From a virus: DNA of 21,655 nucleotides. This document shows, in pieces, positions 7,416 to 15,230 of the stretch (position 1 is its first letter; every line of letters begins with the position of its first letter). Under the pieces are notes generated by a model, which made no database searches, was not told the origin of the DNA, and was given only the letters and a program-made list of their open reading frames with translations. The position numbers and the translations under genes are program-made. The stretch is taken from positions 1-21,655 of the IMG/VR virus record IMGVR_UViG_3300022745_000154. The stretch is one strand, 5' to 3'.

Positions 7416-7894
7416 CTAGAGACGATCTAGCCAACACTTTCAGCGGAATCGGCGTAGAACTCGGCGTTGCAGCCGGTGAATACTCCGAAACGATTCTAAA
7501 GAACGATTCGGTTCGATTGCTCTATTCGATTGATCGGTGGTCGGATCATCACGACGAACGCGAGTATCAGAAGGCGAAACAACGCCTTGCAAAGTACGGC
7601 GAACGCAGCCAGATCATTCGATCATCATTTGAAGATTTGATTGATGAGATTGATAACGGATTCTTCGACTTCATATACATCGATGCCTACGCACACACAG
7701 GCCAAAGCAATGGCCGATGGTTGCGTGAATGGTGGCCTAAGCTGAAACGTGGCGGGATATTCGCCGGGCATGATTACGACCCGCAATATCAGCAGACGAT
7801 TGAAGCGGTGGACGAGTTCGCGGCGTTGAATTGTCTGAACATTACGATCACTGACGAGCAGTATTTACCGAGTTGGTTTTGCGTGAAACCGTAA
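7412..7894 (+). CDS. Class I SAM-dependent methyltransferase
   Basis: This 160-residue protein has a compact Rossmann methyltransferase fold of the Methyltransf_24/macrocin-O-methyltransferase kind. Motif I is GVELGVAAGEYSE (13-25), the SAM-binding loop. YSIDRW (38-43) ends strand 2 with the acidic residue expected to hold the ribose. FDFIYIDAYAHTGQ (85-98) is strand 4. RGGIFAGHDYDP follows with the GHDY signature seen in small-molecule and sugar O-methyltransferases. It lacks the DPPY or NPPY motif of DNA adenine methyltransferases and the PC motif of cytosine enzymes, so DNA is not an obvious target. It overlaps the GPSL-motif gene by about 22 bases, and both lie within the structural operon, so a virion component may be the substrate. 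Confidence 0.85.
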   Translation: MTRDDLANTFSGIGVELGVAAGEYSETILKNDSVRLLYSIDRWSDHHDEREYQKAKQRLAKYGERSQIIRSSFEDLIDEIDNGFFDFIYIDAYAHTGQSNGRWLREWWPKLKRGGIFAGHDYDPQYQQTIEAVDEFAALNCLNITITDEQYLPSWFCVKP

Positions 7895-8406
7895 CAATCC
7901 TTTGCCCCGGCCCGTCGCTGGCAAACGCTCCGCAGGTTGATGGGATTGTCTACGGGATCAACCGTGCGGCGATTCTAAGACCCGTAACGCATTGGGTTGC
8001 ACTTGACTGGATCAGCGACTTGCCGGGCGGCGGTATCATCAATTGGGCTTTGCAGGTTCAGGGTTCGCCTGAACTTATCACCAGCAAGAACAGCAAAGAG
8101 TCATTACTTCGCAAGGGCTTCAAATGGCCTACTCCGATTACAGAGATCGAATCGAGTTGGAATTATCTCGATCCTCACAAAAACCGTTTTTCGATCTACT
8201 CCGCGACATCAGCACTTGTCTATGCCGCGAGCATGGGGGCAAAGCGAATCGACATCTACGGGATGACGATGGCGGGGACGCAGGACGCGGACGGTATTGT
8301 AGCGGGATACAACCGAACGCCGGCACGGTGGGAGATGGAATCGCAGATCGTATCGAACCTGATTGCAATACTTAACGAGCGTGGAATCGAAGTTAGAAGG
8401 AATTAA
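7873..8406 (+). CDS. GPSL-motif protein, DUF115/GT42-like fold
   Basis: About 177 residues. The N-terminus (VTILCPGPSLANAP) has the strand-loop 'GxGPSL' signature shared by DUF115 (MptE-like) proteins and GT42 sialyltransferases, where it binds a nucleotide or nucleotide-sugar phosphate. The C-terminal half has FSIYSATSALVYAASMGA followed by KRIDIYGMTMAG, which parallels the 'A...A...G...I...G.D' region of the same folds. A GYNRTPARWEME segment with charged, possibly catalytic residues follows. No ATG is available at the start: TTG at 7873 or 7879, inside the methyltransferase gene, is the likely initiation, probably by coupling. The adjoining methyltransferase suggests a two-enzyme modification step. 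Function is inferred from fold signatures only; glycosyltransferase and nucleotide-transferase are both open. Confidence 0.65.
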   Translation: MVLRETVTILCPGPSLANAPQVDGIVYGINRAAILRPVTHWVALDWISDLPGGGIINWALQVQGSPELITSKNSKESLLRKGFKWPTPITEIESSWNYLDPHKNRFSIYSATSALVYAASMGAKRIDIYGMTMAGTQDADGIVAGYNRTPARWEMESQIVSNLIAILNERGIEVRRN

Positions 8407-8411
8407 AACAA

Positions 8412-8894
8412 ATGGCAGATACAACAAACATTACAGGCAACGTCAATATCGGTGGATCGGTGTCAGTCGGATCACTTTCGGTTCGGTCTGGTACGCTATC
8501 GGTTGACCGTCTCGCGCATCGTATTGCGTCGGATTACTCGCAGGCGATTGGTTCTGTCGTCGCATCCGAAACGAAGGTAATCAGGTCAAGCTACGCGACG
8601 GGATCAGTTAAGGCTTTCATCGTTTCAGTCGATACCGCACCAACTGGCGGCGACAAGGCTTTTACGGTTGACTTGCAGAAGTCTACCGGGGCAGGCGCTT
8701 ACGCTTCTGTCTTATCAGCCGTTATAACGATCAACAGCAGCAGCACGGCAAAGACCGCTTACTCTGCAACCATTTCTTCGGCATCGTATTCGGCTAACGA
8801 CCTATTTAAGGTCATTGTGACGACCAGCGGATCAACTGGAACGCAAGGTTATGGCGTTCAAGCAACTGCTTTCTTTGACGAAAACCCTAGCTAA
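8412..8894 (+). CDS. Ser/Thr/Gly-rich beta-structured virion protein, unknown
   Basis: This 160-residue protein is low in charge and very rich in Ser, Thr, Gly, Ala and Val. It begins with a repetitive strand pattern (NITGNVNIGGSVSVGSLSV) like the beta-helical starts of fibre and decoration proteins. A body of alternating strands follows (AFIVSVDTAPTGGDKAFTVD; the later ATISSASYSANDLFKVIVTT). A head or neck decoration protein or short fibre is plausible. AAGGAA at 8397-8402 lies inside the end of the previous gene, 9 bases before the ATG. The stop overlaps the next start. It follows directly after the methyltransferase and GPSL-motif genes and could be their target, which is inference only. 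Confidence 0.7.
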   Translation: MADTTNITGNVNIGGSVSVGSLSVRSGTLSVDRLAHRIASDYSQAIGSVVASETKVIRSSYATGSVKAFIVSVDTAPTGGDKAFTVDLQKSTGAGAYASVLSAVITINSSSTAKTAYSATISSASYSANDLFKVIVTTSGSTGTQGYGVQATAFFDENPS

Positions 8895-9235
8895 TGAGCG
8901 ACTTTAACAACGCTATTGCGAACGATTCTGATACGTTTCTCAATACGTTCTACGAGACGGTGACTTACAAGCCGTTTAATGGAACGCCGAGAAGCATCAA
9001 AGCAATCGTCACACGCAACATCGACACGGCTTCGCAAGCTCCCCGTGTTCGCATGAAGTTTTCGATGCAGGTGAAGAACAACGGAACGACCGGAATACTT
9101 GTTGAGGACATCGACTTTGGGCGGGATCGTGTGACCGTCGCGAAATACGATGGCAGCACAATCACGGAAGATCGCGCAATCTCTCCAAACATCAGCAATC
9201 AAGACGCTGGAATGATCTATCTCGACCTTGTATGA
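8894..9235 (+). CDS. Head-tail joining protein, gpFII-like
   Basis: This 113-residue protein matches lambda gpFII (117 residues) in size, gene position before Z, and outline. It has an N-terminal acidic helix (MSDFNNAIANDSDTFLNTF), a beta-barrel body (SIKAIVTRNIDTASQAPRVR), and a C-terminal DRAISPNISNQDAGMIYLDL that echoes the end of gpFII. gpFII sits at the bottom of the neck and provides the tail attachment surface. Both ends overlap neighbours (TAATG at 8892; ATGA at 9232-9235). Direct identity to known members is low by eye, so another small neck protein remains possible. Confidence 0.6.
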   Translation: MSDFNNAIANDSDTFLNTFYETVTYKPFNGTPRSIKAIVTRNIDTASQAPRVRMKFSMQVKNNGTTGILVEDIDFGRDRVTVAKYDGSTITEDRAISPNISNQDAGMIYLDLV

Positions 9236-9843
9236 ACTTTATCAGCCTTAAAATTGATCCTGGCGTATTTGCTCAGGCTGCGAAAGATTTGTCAGGGATA
9301 AAGAACGGACTGACTCGCGCAACGACAAACGCGATTAACGCGACCATTACAGCCGCAAAGAAGCGGATGGTAAATGGACTTACGGATAAGCTGACGATTA
9401 AGAAAGCGAATCTTTCAAAGCGAGTCTATGCTAGACGTTTCAATCCGAAAACAAACTCTGCATCGATTAGGTTATACGGTCGCAATCTCGGCCTGATTAA
9501 CTTTAACGCCAAAGATACAAGAATGAAACGCGGTAAGAATCGCGGCACTGGCGTTACATACGAAGTTATCAAGGGACGACCAGAAAGACTTCCGCACGCT
9601 TTTATTGCAGGCGGTCAACAGGGCGGTGTTTTTTCGCCGCTGCTTACCGGAAAAAATCAGCACGTATTTCAGCGAACCGGCTCTGCAAGACTTCCCATTA
9701 AAGCAATGAAGTCATTCAAGCTATTCGACCTATTTAAAATGACAGGCGTTAAATCAGACGTTGAACAATTCGCCAACGAAGAACTAACCCGCCAATTCAA
9801 AAACAAAGTTGCCGACCAGATCACCAAGTACGCAAACCGATAA
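9232..9843 (+). CDS. Minor tail protein Z-like (tail completion)
   Basis: This 203-residue basic protein is the Gpz type found before the tail terminator in lambda-like phages, needed to finish functional tails. Family features are the opening with VFAQAAKDLSGIKNGLTRA, a Lys/Arg-rich helix with KLTIKKANLSKRV (the 't.K...l..ri' motif), and the central basic beta region NSASIRLYGRNLGLINFNAK. A later stretch, LPHAFIAGGQQGGVF, corresponds to the 'F.a.m.sG..gvf.R' region. The C-terminal helix (VEQFANEELTRQFKNKVADQ) is also standard. It overlaps the gpFII-like gene by 4 bases, and the next gene starts at the base after its stop. Confidence 0.82.
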   Translation: MNFISLKIDPGVFAQAAKDLSGIKNGLTRATTNAINATITAAKKRMVNGLTDKLTIKKANLSKRVYARRFNPKTNSASIRLYGRNLGLINFNAKDTRMKRGKNRGTGVTYEVIKGRPERLPHAFIAGGQQGGVFSPLLTGKNQHVFQRTGSARLPIKAMKSFKLFDLFKMTGVKSDVEQFANEELTRQFKNKVADQITKYANR

Positions 9844-10308
9844 ATGTTAATCAATAGACCAGTACGAGTTAAGCGTGAGATTCTGCGCAAGCTGAACGCA
9901 ATAACGAAGGAATCGGGCGCACAATATACGCCTACCGTTCGCACGCTCGAAGATTTCTTTGACCCGCAAGCGGACGTTGAAGTCTGTCTTGAGGCTCTCG
10001 GCTACGAGTACGCACCAGACGAAGAAACGCCAATCGGTCACACGTCAATTGACCTGCGATACCAGATCAATGTCATGGTGTCGCGAGCGTTGGCAAACGA
10101 TAACACGCCGATTGATGAAGTCTGCTTACTCGTCTGCGGTGACATCGAAGCCGCGATTATGGACGACACCACGCAGAACGGAGACGCACAGTGGACTCGC
10201 TTTGAATCCGTTGTCCCGTTCGATCAGCAACTTGAAGGATATTACCTCTGGTCAATGACTTTCACCTGCCGCGCAACTTACGACATCGACCAGCCTTTTT
10301 CCGCATAA
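9844..10308 (+). CDS. Tail terminator-like protein (gpU position)
   Basis: This 154-residue protein sits between the Z-like and tube genes, the place of lambda gpU, the hexameric cap that stops tube growth and meets the neck. It has an N-terminal basic helix (RVKREILRKLNAI), a mixed alpha/beta core with acidic segments, and a Thr/Tyr-rich C-terminal strand (YYLWSMTFTCRATYDI), which fits the small alpha/beta fold of tail terminators. I see no diagnostic motif, so the call rests on position, size and outline. It begins right at the Z-like stop without its own strong ribosome site, suggesting coupled translation. Confidence 0.6.
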   Translation: MLINRPVRVKREILRKLNAITKESGAQYTPTVRTLEDFFDPQADVEVCLEALGYEYAPDEETPIGHTSIDLRYQINVMVSRALANDNTPIDEVCLLVCGDIEAAIMDDTTQNGDAQWTRFESVVPFDQQLEGYYLWSMTFTCRATYDIDQPFSA

Positions 10309-10327
10309 CACTTAGGAGTTTACACAA

Positions 10328-11263
10328 ATGGCACTTGATACCGCCCCATTACTTTCACGCAATAAAAAGTTCGCGTACAAGCTCGAAACGACGACCGGCA
10401 CATTTATCAGCCTGTCTGCGACAAACGCAACGACTCGCGTACTTAATCCAGCCGTTAATTACGACATCGAAACGATTGAGCGTGAAGATACTGAATCGCT
10501 GTCCGATCCTGCGTCAGAGTTCGGCGCACGCATGGCAAACGTGACTTTCCAAACATGGGCGGCTGGTTCTGGTACATCTGGATCATTGCCCGCATGGGCT
10601 GACCTGCTCAAGGCTTGCGGCATGTCGTTTACATCGCTTGTCGCTTCGCCGGTGACAGGTGCAACTGACTCGCTGTCATTCGGTCTGTACTTCGCTGGAA
10701 GTCGTGCAAAGTATGCGGCTGGTTGTATGGGCAATGCCGTGTTCAAGATGACACGCGGGCAGCACATGACAATCGACTGGAACTTTAGCGGCAAGTACGT
10801 CGCTCCGGCTGCTGCGTCTTTGACGACCCCGACCTACGAATCTGTTATCGCTCCACGCGGTGCTGCTACATTCACAATCGGCGGCACAACCTATCGCTGC
10901 CCTGATTTTGAGTTTGATCTCGGAAACACGGTAATCATGCGCGAGGACGTGAGCGAGACGACTACCGGATACCGTGCTGCGTACATTACGAACCGATCAC
11001 CACGATTCAAGGTAACGCCAGAAGCGTCTGCACTTGGTACTAAGGACTGGTACGCGGACATGCTCGGCGGTTCTACGTCTGCTGGCGTTATTACAATCGG
11101 TTCTTCGGCAGGTAATACGATCTCGATCTCGATGCCTAAGTTGCAACTTGTCACAAGTCCGAAAGAAACAGACCGCAACGGCATGCTGGCAGAAACGCTT
11201 GAGTTTAAGCCAATCCGCAACAGCGACGCAGGCAACGACGAATACACAATCACATTCTCATAA
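10328..11263 (+). CDS. Major tail tube protein (gpV-like)
   Basis: This 311-residue beta-rich protein is predicted to stack as rings to form the tail tube. Supporting features are the opening MALDTAPLLSRNKKFAYKLE, a central MANVTFQTWAAGSGTSGSLP, and LPAWADLLKACGMS, a motif frequent in siphoviral tube proteins ('.P.w..LL.acG'). The remainder is strand-forming and rich in Thr, Ser and Gly. A strong TAGGAG ribosome site (10313-10318) fits high expression. Its place, directly upstream of the frameshifting chaperone gene and tape measure, is the canonical order. Lambda gpV is 246 residues, so this one carries about 65 more, possibly a surface domain. Confidence 0.85.
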   Translation: MALDTAPLLSRNKKFAYKLETTTGTFISLSATNATTRVLNPAVNYDIETIEREDTESLSDPASEFGARMANVTFQTWAAGSGTSGSLPAWADLLKACGMSFTSLVASPVTGATDSLSFGLYFAGSRAKYAAGCMGNAVFKMTRGQHMTIDWNFSGKYVAPAAASLTTPTYESVIAPRGAATFTIGGTTYRCPDFEFDLGNTVIMREDVSETTTGYRAAYITNRSPRFKVTPEASALGTKDWYADMLGGSTSAGVITIGSSAGNTISISMPKLQLVTSPKETDRNGMLAETLEFKPIRNSDAGNDEYTITFS

Positions 11264-11278
11264 GAAAGCAGGAGCAGG

Positions 11279-11719
11279 ATGCCAATTGCATTAGACCCGC
11301 AGGAAACCCGTCTATTTTGGTTAGACAGGGATAAGGATAAACCGTTATCGACTCGGCCCGTGTTTGAGTGTCGAGCGTTCAGCCGAAAAAAGCGTATTGA
11401 GTATCAACGGTTACGCGACGAGATCGCGGAACTAAAAGATGCAACACGCGAAAACGATCAGCGATTCGACGACTTGATTAAGAAGTCAATCGAGATGGGC
11501 GTTGTCGGCTGGAGAAACTTCGGGAAAGAGTACAGCTTCGACAACCTCGAAGATACGCTGACCGATCTTGAACTCATTGAACTTCACGCAGGCTGGCCGA
11601 CCGCCTTCGAGATAACGGACAAAGACCGAAAAAACTCGCAATCGCTGTTGCAATCCGATGCGGAAAACTCTGCAAAGGATGCACCAGCGGATGCAACGAC
11701 GACGAACGGCCAAGCGTAG
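11279..11719 (+). CDS. Tail assembly chaperone, short form (gpG-like)
   Basis: This 146-residue helical, charged protein lies between tube and tape measure. It has an N-terminal strand region (TRPVFECRAFSRKKRIEYQR), then a long helix (RLRDEIAELKDATRENDQRF) and an amphipathic C-terminal helix (DTLTDLELIELHAGW). In lambda, gpG of this position coats the tape measure during assembly. The final 27 residues (119-146) are Ser/Ala/Asp-rich and look disordered. These are the residues translated only when the ribosome does not slip at 11629-11635. AGGAG (11270-11274) lies close before the ATG. Confidence 0.82.
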   Translation: MPIALDPQETRLFWLDRDKDKPLSTRPVFECRAFSRKKRIEYQRLRDEIAELKDATRENDQRFDDLIKKSIEMGVVGWRNFGKEYSFDNLEDTLTDLELIELHAGWPTAFEITDKDRKNSQSLLQSDAENSAKDAPADATTTNGQA

Positions 11720-11985
11720 GCGAGCCGCTCTATCTCGATGTCGATTGCGAACATTGCAGCGGTAAAGGCTGCGAGCATTGCGACAACTCAGGTAAGGCGA
11801 CGGTCAGGGATTGCCCGAAGAAAATCACACCAATTGAAGTCTTTGAAATCTGCGAATTGTCAGACCTGGCAGACGATGGCAATTGGCCCGTAGGCAACGG
11901 CATCCTCAACGAATCCGATTCATTCATCAACGCACATCGAATCATTCAACACACCAAGAACAAGCTGCTAAAAAATGGCGGATAA
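11279..11985 (+). CDS. Tail assembly chaperone, -1 frameshift long form (gpGT-like) with cysteine clusters
   Basis: Slippage by -1 at A AAA AAC (11629-11635) joins residues 1-119 of the short form to a 116-residue extension, giving about 235 residues and ending at TAA 11983-11985. The -1 frame is open from 11581 to 11982, and has no ATG, GTG or TTG before about 11857, so it cannot be well expressed independently. The extension holds two four-cysteine clusters: C128, C132, C135, C139 (CGKLCKGCTSGC) and C157, C160, C165, C168 (CEHCSGKGCEHC), with C179 and C192 beyond. The second cluster reads as two CxxCxGxG-like repeats, the zinc-site pattern of the chaperone DnaJ. In lambda the T half binds the tube subunits and the G half the tape measure. 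The tape measure start overlaps this end by 11 bases. Confidence 0.87.
11629..11635 (+). promoter_or_regulatory. Slippery heptamer A AAA AAC, programmed -1 frameshift site
   Basis: The bases AAAAAAC are phased as A AAA AAC in the chaperone frame (codons CGA, AAA, AAC), fitting the X XXY YYZ rule. It is the only such site in the overlap of the two open frames (11581-11719). A weak stem, 11637-11644 with 11656-11662 (one bulged A), follows almost at once. It may be too close to act as a classic stimulator. Confidence 0.85.
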
Positions 11986-13267
11986 TACTTCCAATTACAA
12001 ATTAAAGATCAGCACAGAAGCGAACCTTGCAGGGGTAAGGGAGGCAGAGTCAAGCATTGATCGACTCAAGCGTAAGGCTGGAGGCGGGGAAGCATTTGGC
12101 GGGTTCTTAAAGTTAGAAGATAAGGTAAGTCTTGGTTCTGGTAACAAGCTAGTTGGCCCTGCTGCTGCGGCTATTGCCGGTGCGCTGACTTTATCAGAGT
12201 CAATGAAGGCAGTAGCAGGAGTATTTACCGGATACAAAAATGCGTTGTCGATGGGAATAGACGCAAATGCCGCGTTTTCTATGGCAATGATGGAGGCAGG
12301 TAAAAAGATTCCTATCTTCGGTGGTGTTCTCGAAGGAATCATTGCAATCGGAGATGAAATAACGGGGCGAGCAGACGTAATACGAGCACAACAAAAATAC
12401 GAACAAAAAATACAGCACGAAAAGGAAGTTGTATCAATCGCTCAAAAAAACTCCTACATGATCTTTTCGTCTAGGTGGGGGCTTCAGCAGGCGCAGGGAC
12501 AGGTTGATTTACAGAACGAAAAAGACCCGGTTCAAAAGCAAATTAAACAGGCAAGACTCGCGGCGCAATCGCAAGTTAATGGACTGCTAGATCAGATACG
12601 CAATCTCGATCTTGATACAGAAACGTCGGACAGCGTTAAAGAAGAAGTTAGGAAAAACCTGACCGATACGATACGAGCAATCGGAGAAAACCTAAAGGGG
12701 GATATCAAGAAAATTAATGAAGCTGCATACGATGCTTCAAAAAAAGCTTCTGAAGATGAGTGGTCTAAGTATTACCAAGACATCAGCAAGCAAGACGCAC
12801 AAGACCAGCAAACACGACGCGGATACCTTGATTCATTACTTGGTCTGCAATCGTCAAGCAATCGCGCAAGTGGAAATAATGCAAACGCATCGCGAATTGA
12901 TTTGGCTCGTAATTACATGAGCCAAGCAGACCAATTAAAGCAAATACTATCTGACCCTGCATCTTCTGACGCAGAGAAACAACAAGCAAAAGCACTTCTT
13001 GGTGGACTTGTTGGTCAATATCAAAGCGAAGCAGGAAAAATAGGATTGGGACAAGTTTCATCTAGTGAGTTTGTTAATGCTTCTCTGGCAAAATCATCTG
13101 GATATGTTCTCGGCGGTGGAATTGCATCGTCTGCGCAAGAAAGCGCGATCCTTACATCGGAAAATCCAAGCCAAACAACGGCAGACAATTCTACCGAGAT
13201 TCTAAAACTTTTGCAGAAATACCTAAGCAACCCTGACGCTGCAAGTAAGTCTGTTTTCACAAGCTAA
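11975..13267 (+). CDS. Tape measure protein (short)
   Basis: This 430-residue, largely helical protein follows the G/GT chaperone gene and is the best candidate for the tail-length ruler. It opens with a typical tape-measure start (NYKLKISTEANLAGVREAES; the 'i...a...l.g...a...l..l' pattern). Next comes a hydrophobic, membrane-active-looking stretch (VGPAAAAIAGALTLSESMKA) and another around PIFGGVLEGIIAIGDEI, then long Gln/Lys/Ala-rich helices (QIKQARLAAQSQVNGLLDQI). The C-terminal region is Ser/Asn-rich. At about 1.5 angstrom per residue, the whole length would give a tail near 60-65 nm, short for a siphovirus. Codon composition here is more A/T-rich than in the capsid genes, for example around 12700-13100. 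Confidence 0.78.
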   Translation: MADNTSNYKLKISTEANLAGVREAESSIDRLKRKAGGGEAFGGFLKLEDKVSLGSGNKLVGPAAAAIAGALTLSESMKAVAGVFTGYKNALSMGIDANAAFSMAMMEAGKKIPIFGGVLEGIIAIGDEITGRADVIRAQQKYEQKIQHEKEVVSIAQKNSYMIFSSRWGLQQAQGQVDLQNEKDPVQKQIKQARLAAQSQVNGLLDQIRNLDLDTETSDSVKEEVRKNLTDTIRAIGENLKGDIKKINEAAYDASKKASEDEWSKYYQDISKQDAQDQQTRRGYLDSLLGLQSSSNRASGNNANASRIDLARNYMSQADQLKQILSDPASSDAEKQQAKALLGGLVGQYQSEAGKIGLGQVSSSEFVNASLAKSSGYVLGGGIASSAQESAILTSENPSQTTADNSTEILKLLQKYLSNPDAASKSVFTS

Positions 13268-13270
13268 TCA

Positions 13271-14203
13271 ATGTCAATCCTAGTAACAGAAAAACGCCGT
13301 CGCACGATGACGAGCCAGCTTAATAGTACTGGCCGTGCAATCACAACCGCAACGCGAGTATTTGAAGTAAGCGGAGTAACGACCGAAGATGCTGCCTTAA
13401 CCACTTGCGGCGTATCTCTAGGAGACGGACATCCGCAAGCATCGGCAGCGGTGTGCAACTATCGCAACGCGACGATGAAGTCTATATCGTTTTGGGAAGT
13501 TGAATGTCAGTACACGAGCGATAGCAACGAATCGCTCGATTTGACGATTCAGCCGCCGATTATCACGTACGAGCCGTATATTTATCAGCTTCCAAGTTAC
13601 ATCGACGCGAACGGCAAACACTACACCAATTCAGCCGGTTCTCCGTTCGATCAGCCGATGGAACTTGACATCGTAGGCGTGGTGCTGACGGTCACGAAGT
13701 GGGAAACGTCTTATCCGCTGAACAAGATGATTACCTACGGCGGAAAGACGAATCTCGGCACGTTTAGCTGGCCGGGCGGTTACGTCAACGAAGGTCAAGC
13801 AAAGTGCCTTGGCGTTTTTCAGGGCGAAACGTCAAGCAGTACGGGGCTTGTAAAAGTATCATATCGGTTCGACCTGCGTGAGCTTGGGCATAAGCAGAAC
13901 GTGCCAGATATGGGAACGAAGGGATTTTGCACAGTAAACAGCGCAACAACGAGCGGCGTGTTTGTTACGGGCGATTCTGCAACCAACGCAACGAGCGTAA
14001 GACTCGATGGAACAGGTAAACCGCTTAACACATCATTCAAGGTTAAGCCTCAGCCACAATCCCCGACATTTACAGCGATTGCAGCACCTACATGCGATGC
14101 TCAGTCGCTTGTCAATTCAACTCTCTCACGAACCGGCACAAGCGGATTGACCGTGCTTTCATTTGCCAAGTCTAAAGCAATCGCCTTCGATCTCGGGCTG
14201 TAA
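13271..14203 (+). CDS. Tail-end structural protein, unknown
   Basis: This 310-residue protein was not recognised. It lies right after the tape measure, where the distal tail protein would be expected. The predicted structure is mostly beta. After a basic start (EKRRRTMTSQ), strands and turns rich in Thr, Ser, Gly and Tyr follow, with a proline/tyrosine patch (TIQPPIITYEPYIYQLPSYI). Central segments such as MELDIVGVVLTVTKWETSYP and the later KVSYRFDLRELG resemble the jelly-roll proteins of tail tips. The C-terminus (SKAIAFDLGL) is compact. There is no clear ribosome site before 13271; a start at Met13 (13307) is possible. The stop overlaps the next start (TAATG), so the following gene is probably its partner. 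Confidence 0.68.
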   Translation: MSILVTEKRRRTMTSQLNSTGRAITTATRVFEVSGVTTEDAALTTCGVSLGDGHPQASAAVCNYRNATMKSISFWEVECQYTSDSNESLDLTIQPPIITYEPYIYQLPSYIDANGKHYTNSAGSPFDQPMELDIVGVVLTVTKWETSYPLNKMITYGGKTNLGTFSWPGGYVNEGQAKCLGVFQGETSSSTGLVKVSYRFDLRELGHKQNVPDMGTKGFCTVNSATTSGVFVTGDSATNATSVRLDGTGKPLNTSFKVKPQPQSPTFTAIAAPTCDAQSLVNSTLSRTGTSGLTVLSFAKSKAIAFDLGL

Positions 14204-14652
14204 TGTCATACCAACTAACAGACAAAGACGTAGAAGTACTGAACCAAATGCGCAGCGATGTTACGTCGCTTGTGCGAAGGTTCGGCGGGAATCAGCCGCC
14301 AGGATCACCGCGATATTATCCCGGTCAAAATGACGGTGAACCGTTGCCGCCGTTGTATCCGATCTTGTTTAAGGTGACATCGAACGCTTCAGGCGGTGGA
14401 AAGTATAACGGAAAGGTCGTGTACGGCGCATCATCTGCATCTGCGTCTGGTAACTTGGCCGAGTCCGATTTCGGAACGGTTCACACGAGCGAAACGATTC
14501 TCGCCTTAAATGTTCGCGAGGTCGGGAAGTCAACGCATGACGTGAGCAGCAGCACGTATTTGCCGCTGGTATTTCTCGGGATCGTTATAGGATTGAACAC
14601 AAGCGGCAGTATTATCGTCGCCTTCGACGGTATGCAGTGGCAGGACTGCTAA
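14203..14652 (+). CDS. Tail-end protein with proline/glycine-rich N-terminus, unknown
   Basis: This 149-residue protein was not recognised. It has a short N-terminal helix (DKDVEVLNQMRSDVTSLVRR), a Pro/Gly/Tyr-rich linker (NQPPGSPRYYPGQNDGEPLP), then a beta domain (YPILFKVTSNASGGGKYNGK; later LPLVFLGIVIGLNTSGSIIV). The linker-plus-barrel layout is often seen in phage proteins that bridge the tail tip to a small receptor-binding domain. It is joined to both neighbours by TAATG overlaps and is likely co-translated with them. The helix could be an attachment or trimerisation segment, which is inference. Confidence 0.68.
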   Translation: MSYQLTDKDVEVLNQMRSDVTSLVRRFGGNQPPGSPRYYPGQNDGEPLPPLYPILFKVTSNASGGGKYNGKVVYGASSASASGNLAESDFGTVHTSETILALNVREVGKSTHDVSSSTYLPLVFLGIVIGLNTSGSIIVAFDGMQWQDC

Positions 14653-15230
14653 TGGCATCAGTAGACGGAAAAGCATCACGAAACATTCTCGGCAAATTAT
14701 ATCGCGAAACAGATGCAACTCGCGGCGGACGCACGGTCAGGCAGAAAACGACCTGCGATCGGTGCGGGTGCGGTTGCTGCGAAGGAACAAGGCCGACGAG
14801 TTTTACCATCACGGTTAGCGGCGTAACAAATTGCGACTGCTCAACAGCTATCGCCAGCGTTTCTGGCGATGTTAATGGAACTTATGATGTTCCATACGCA
14901 AGTTTTAATGGTGGTTTGGGTTCAAAAACTGGGCAATGCACATACAATTATACCATCCCCGGCTTGACCTATACTCTCTGTGCTGCGCCGTTCACTGTTT
15001 ACAACGTAAAATTGACTTTGCGAATGGTAAACTCTGGTTCTGGAACAGTAGTTGAAATGCTTGACACGACAAGCGGAGCTATTCGTTCAATCGCCGTGAC
15101 ATTCTCTACTGGTCGATTGTGTACTGACAGATCGGCTTCAGGATCAACATCACACACAATTTGCGGAAGCGAATCATTTCACGAAAACGTAGGAACAGGC
15201 GGAACGATCTCAGTAACGCCTAACTTCTAA
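14652..15230 (+). CDS. Cys-rich tail-end protein, unknown
   Basis: This 192-residue protein starts at the ATG at 14652, which overlaps the previous stop in the same TAATG style as its neighbours; a GTG at 14637 is less likely. A basic N-terminal helix (KASRNILGKLYRETDATRGG) leads into a dense cysteine cluster (CDRCGCGCCEG, residues about 35-45), then a Thr/Gly/Ser-rich beta domain opening with PTSFTITVSGVTNCDCS. Eleven cysteines in all suggest metal binding by the cluster and possible disulfides or metal sites in the domain. The pattern (cysteine knot-like cluster, 'tvsGvtn', then paired strands) looks like a structural or adhesin domain at the tail end. I do not recognise a named family. Confidence 0.72.
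   Translation: MASVDGKASRNILGKLYRETDATRGGRTVRQKTTCDRCGCGCCEGTRPTSFTITVSGVTNCDCSTAIASVSGDVNGTYDVPYASFNGGLGSKTGQCTYNYTIPGLTYTLCAAPFTVYNVKLTLRMVNSGSGTVVEMLDTTSGAIRSIAVTFSTGRLCTDRSASGSTSHTICGSESFHENVGTGGTISVTPNF

Noticed and set aside
7412-7894. DNA methyltransferase (restriction-modification or DNA masking).
   Set aside because: Lacks DPPY/NPPY and cytosine-enzyme motifs; GHDY-type signature fits small-molecule or sugar methylation better.
11700-11764. +1 frame continuation of the chaperone gene.
   Set aside because: Stops at 11762-11764 and gives an Arg-rich peptide, unlike the -1 frame.
14637-14652. GTG start at 14637 for the Cys-rich tail-end gene.
   Set aside because: The ATG at 14652 uses the same TAATG overlap as its neighbours.
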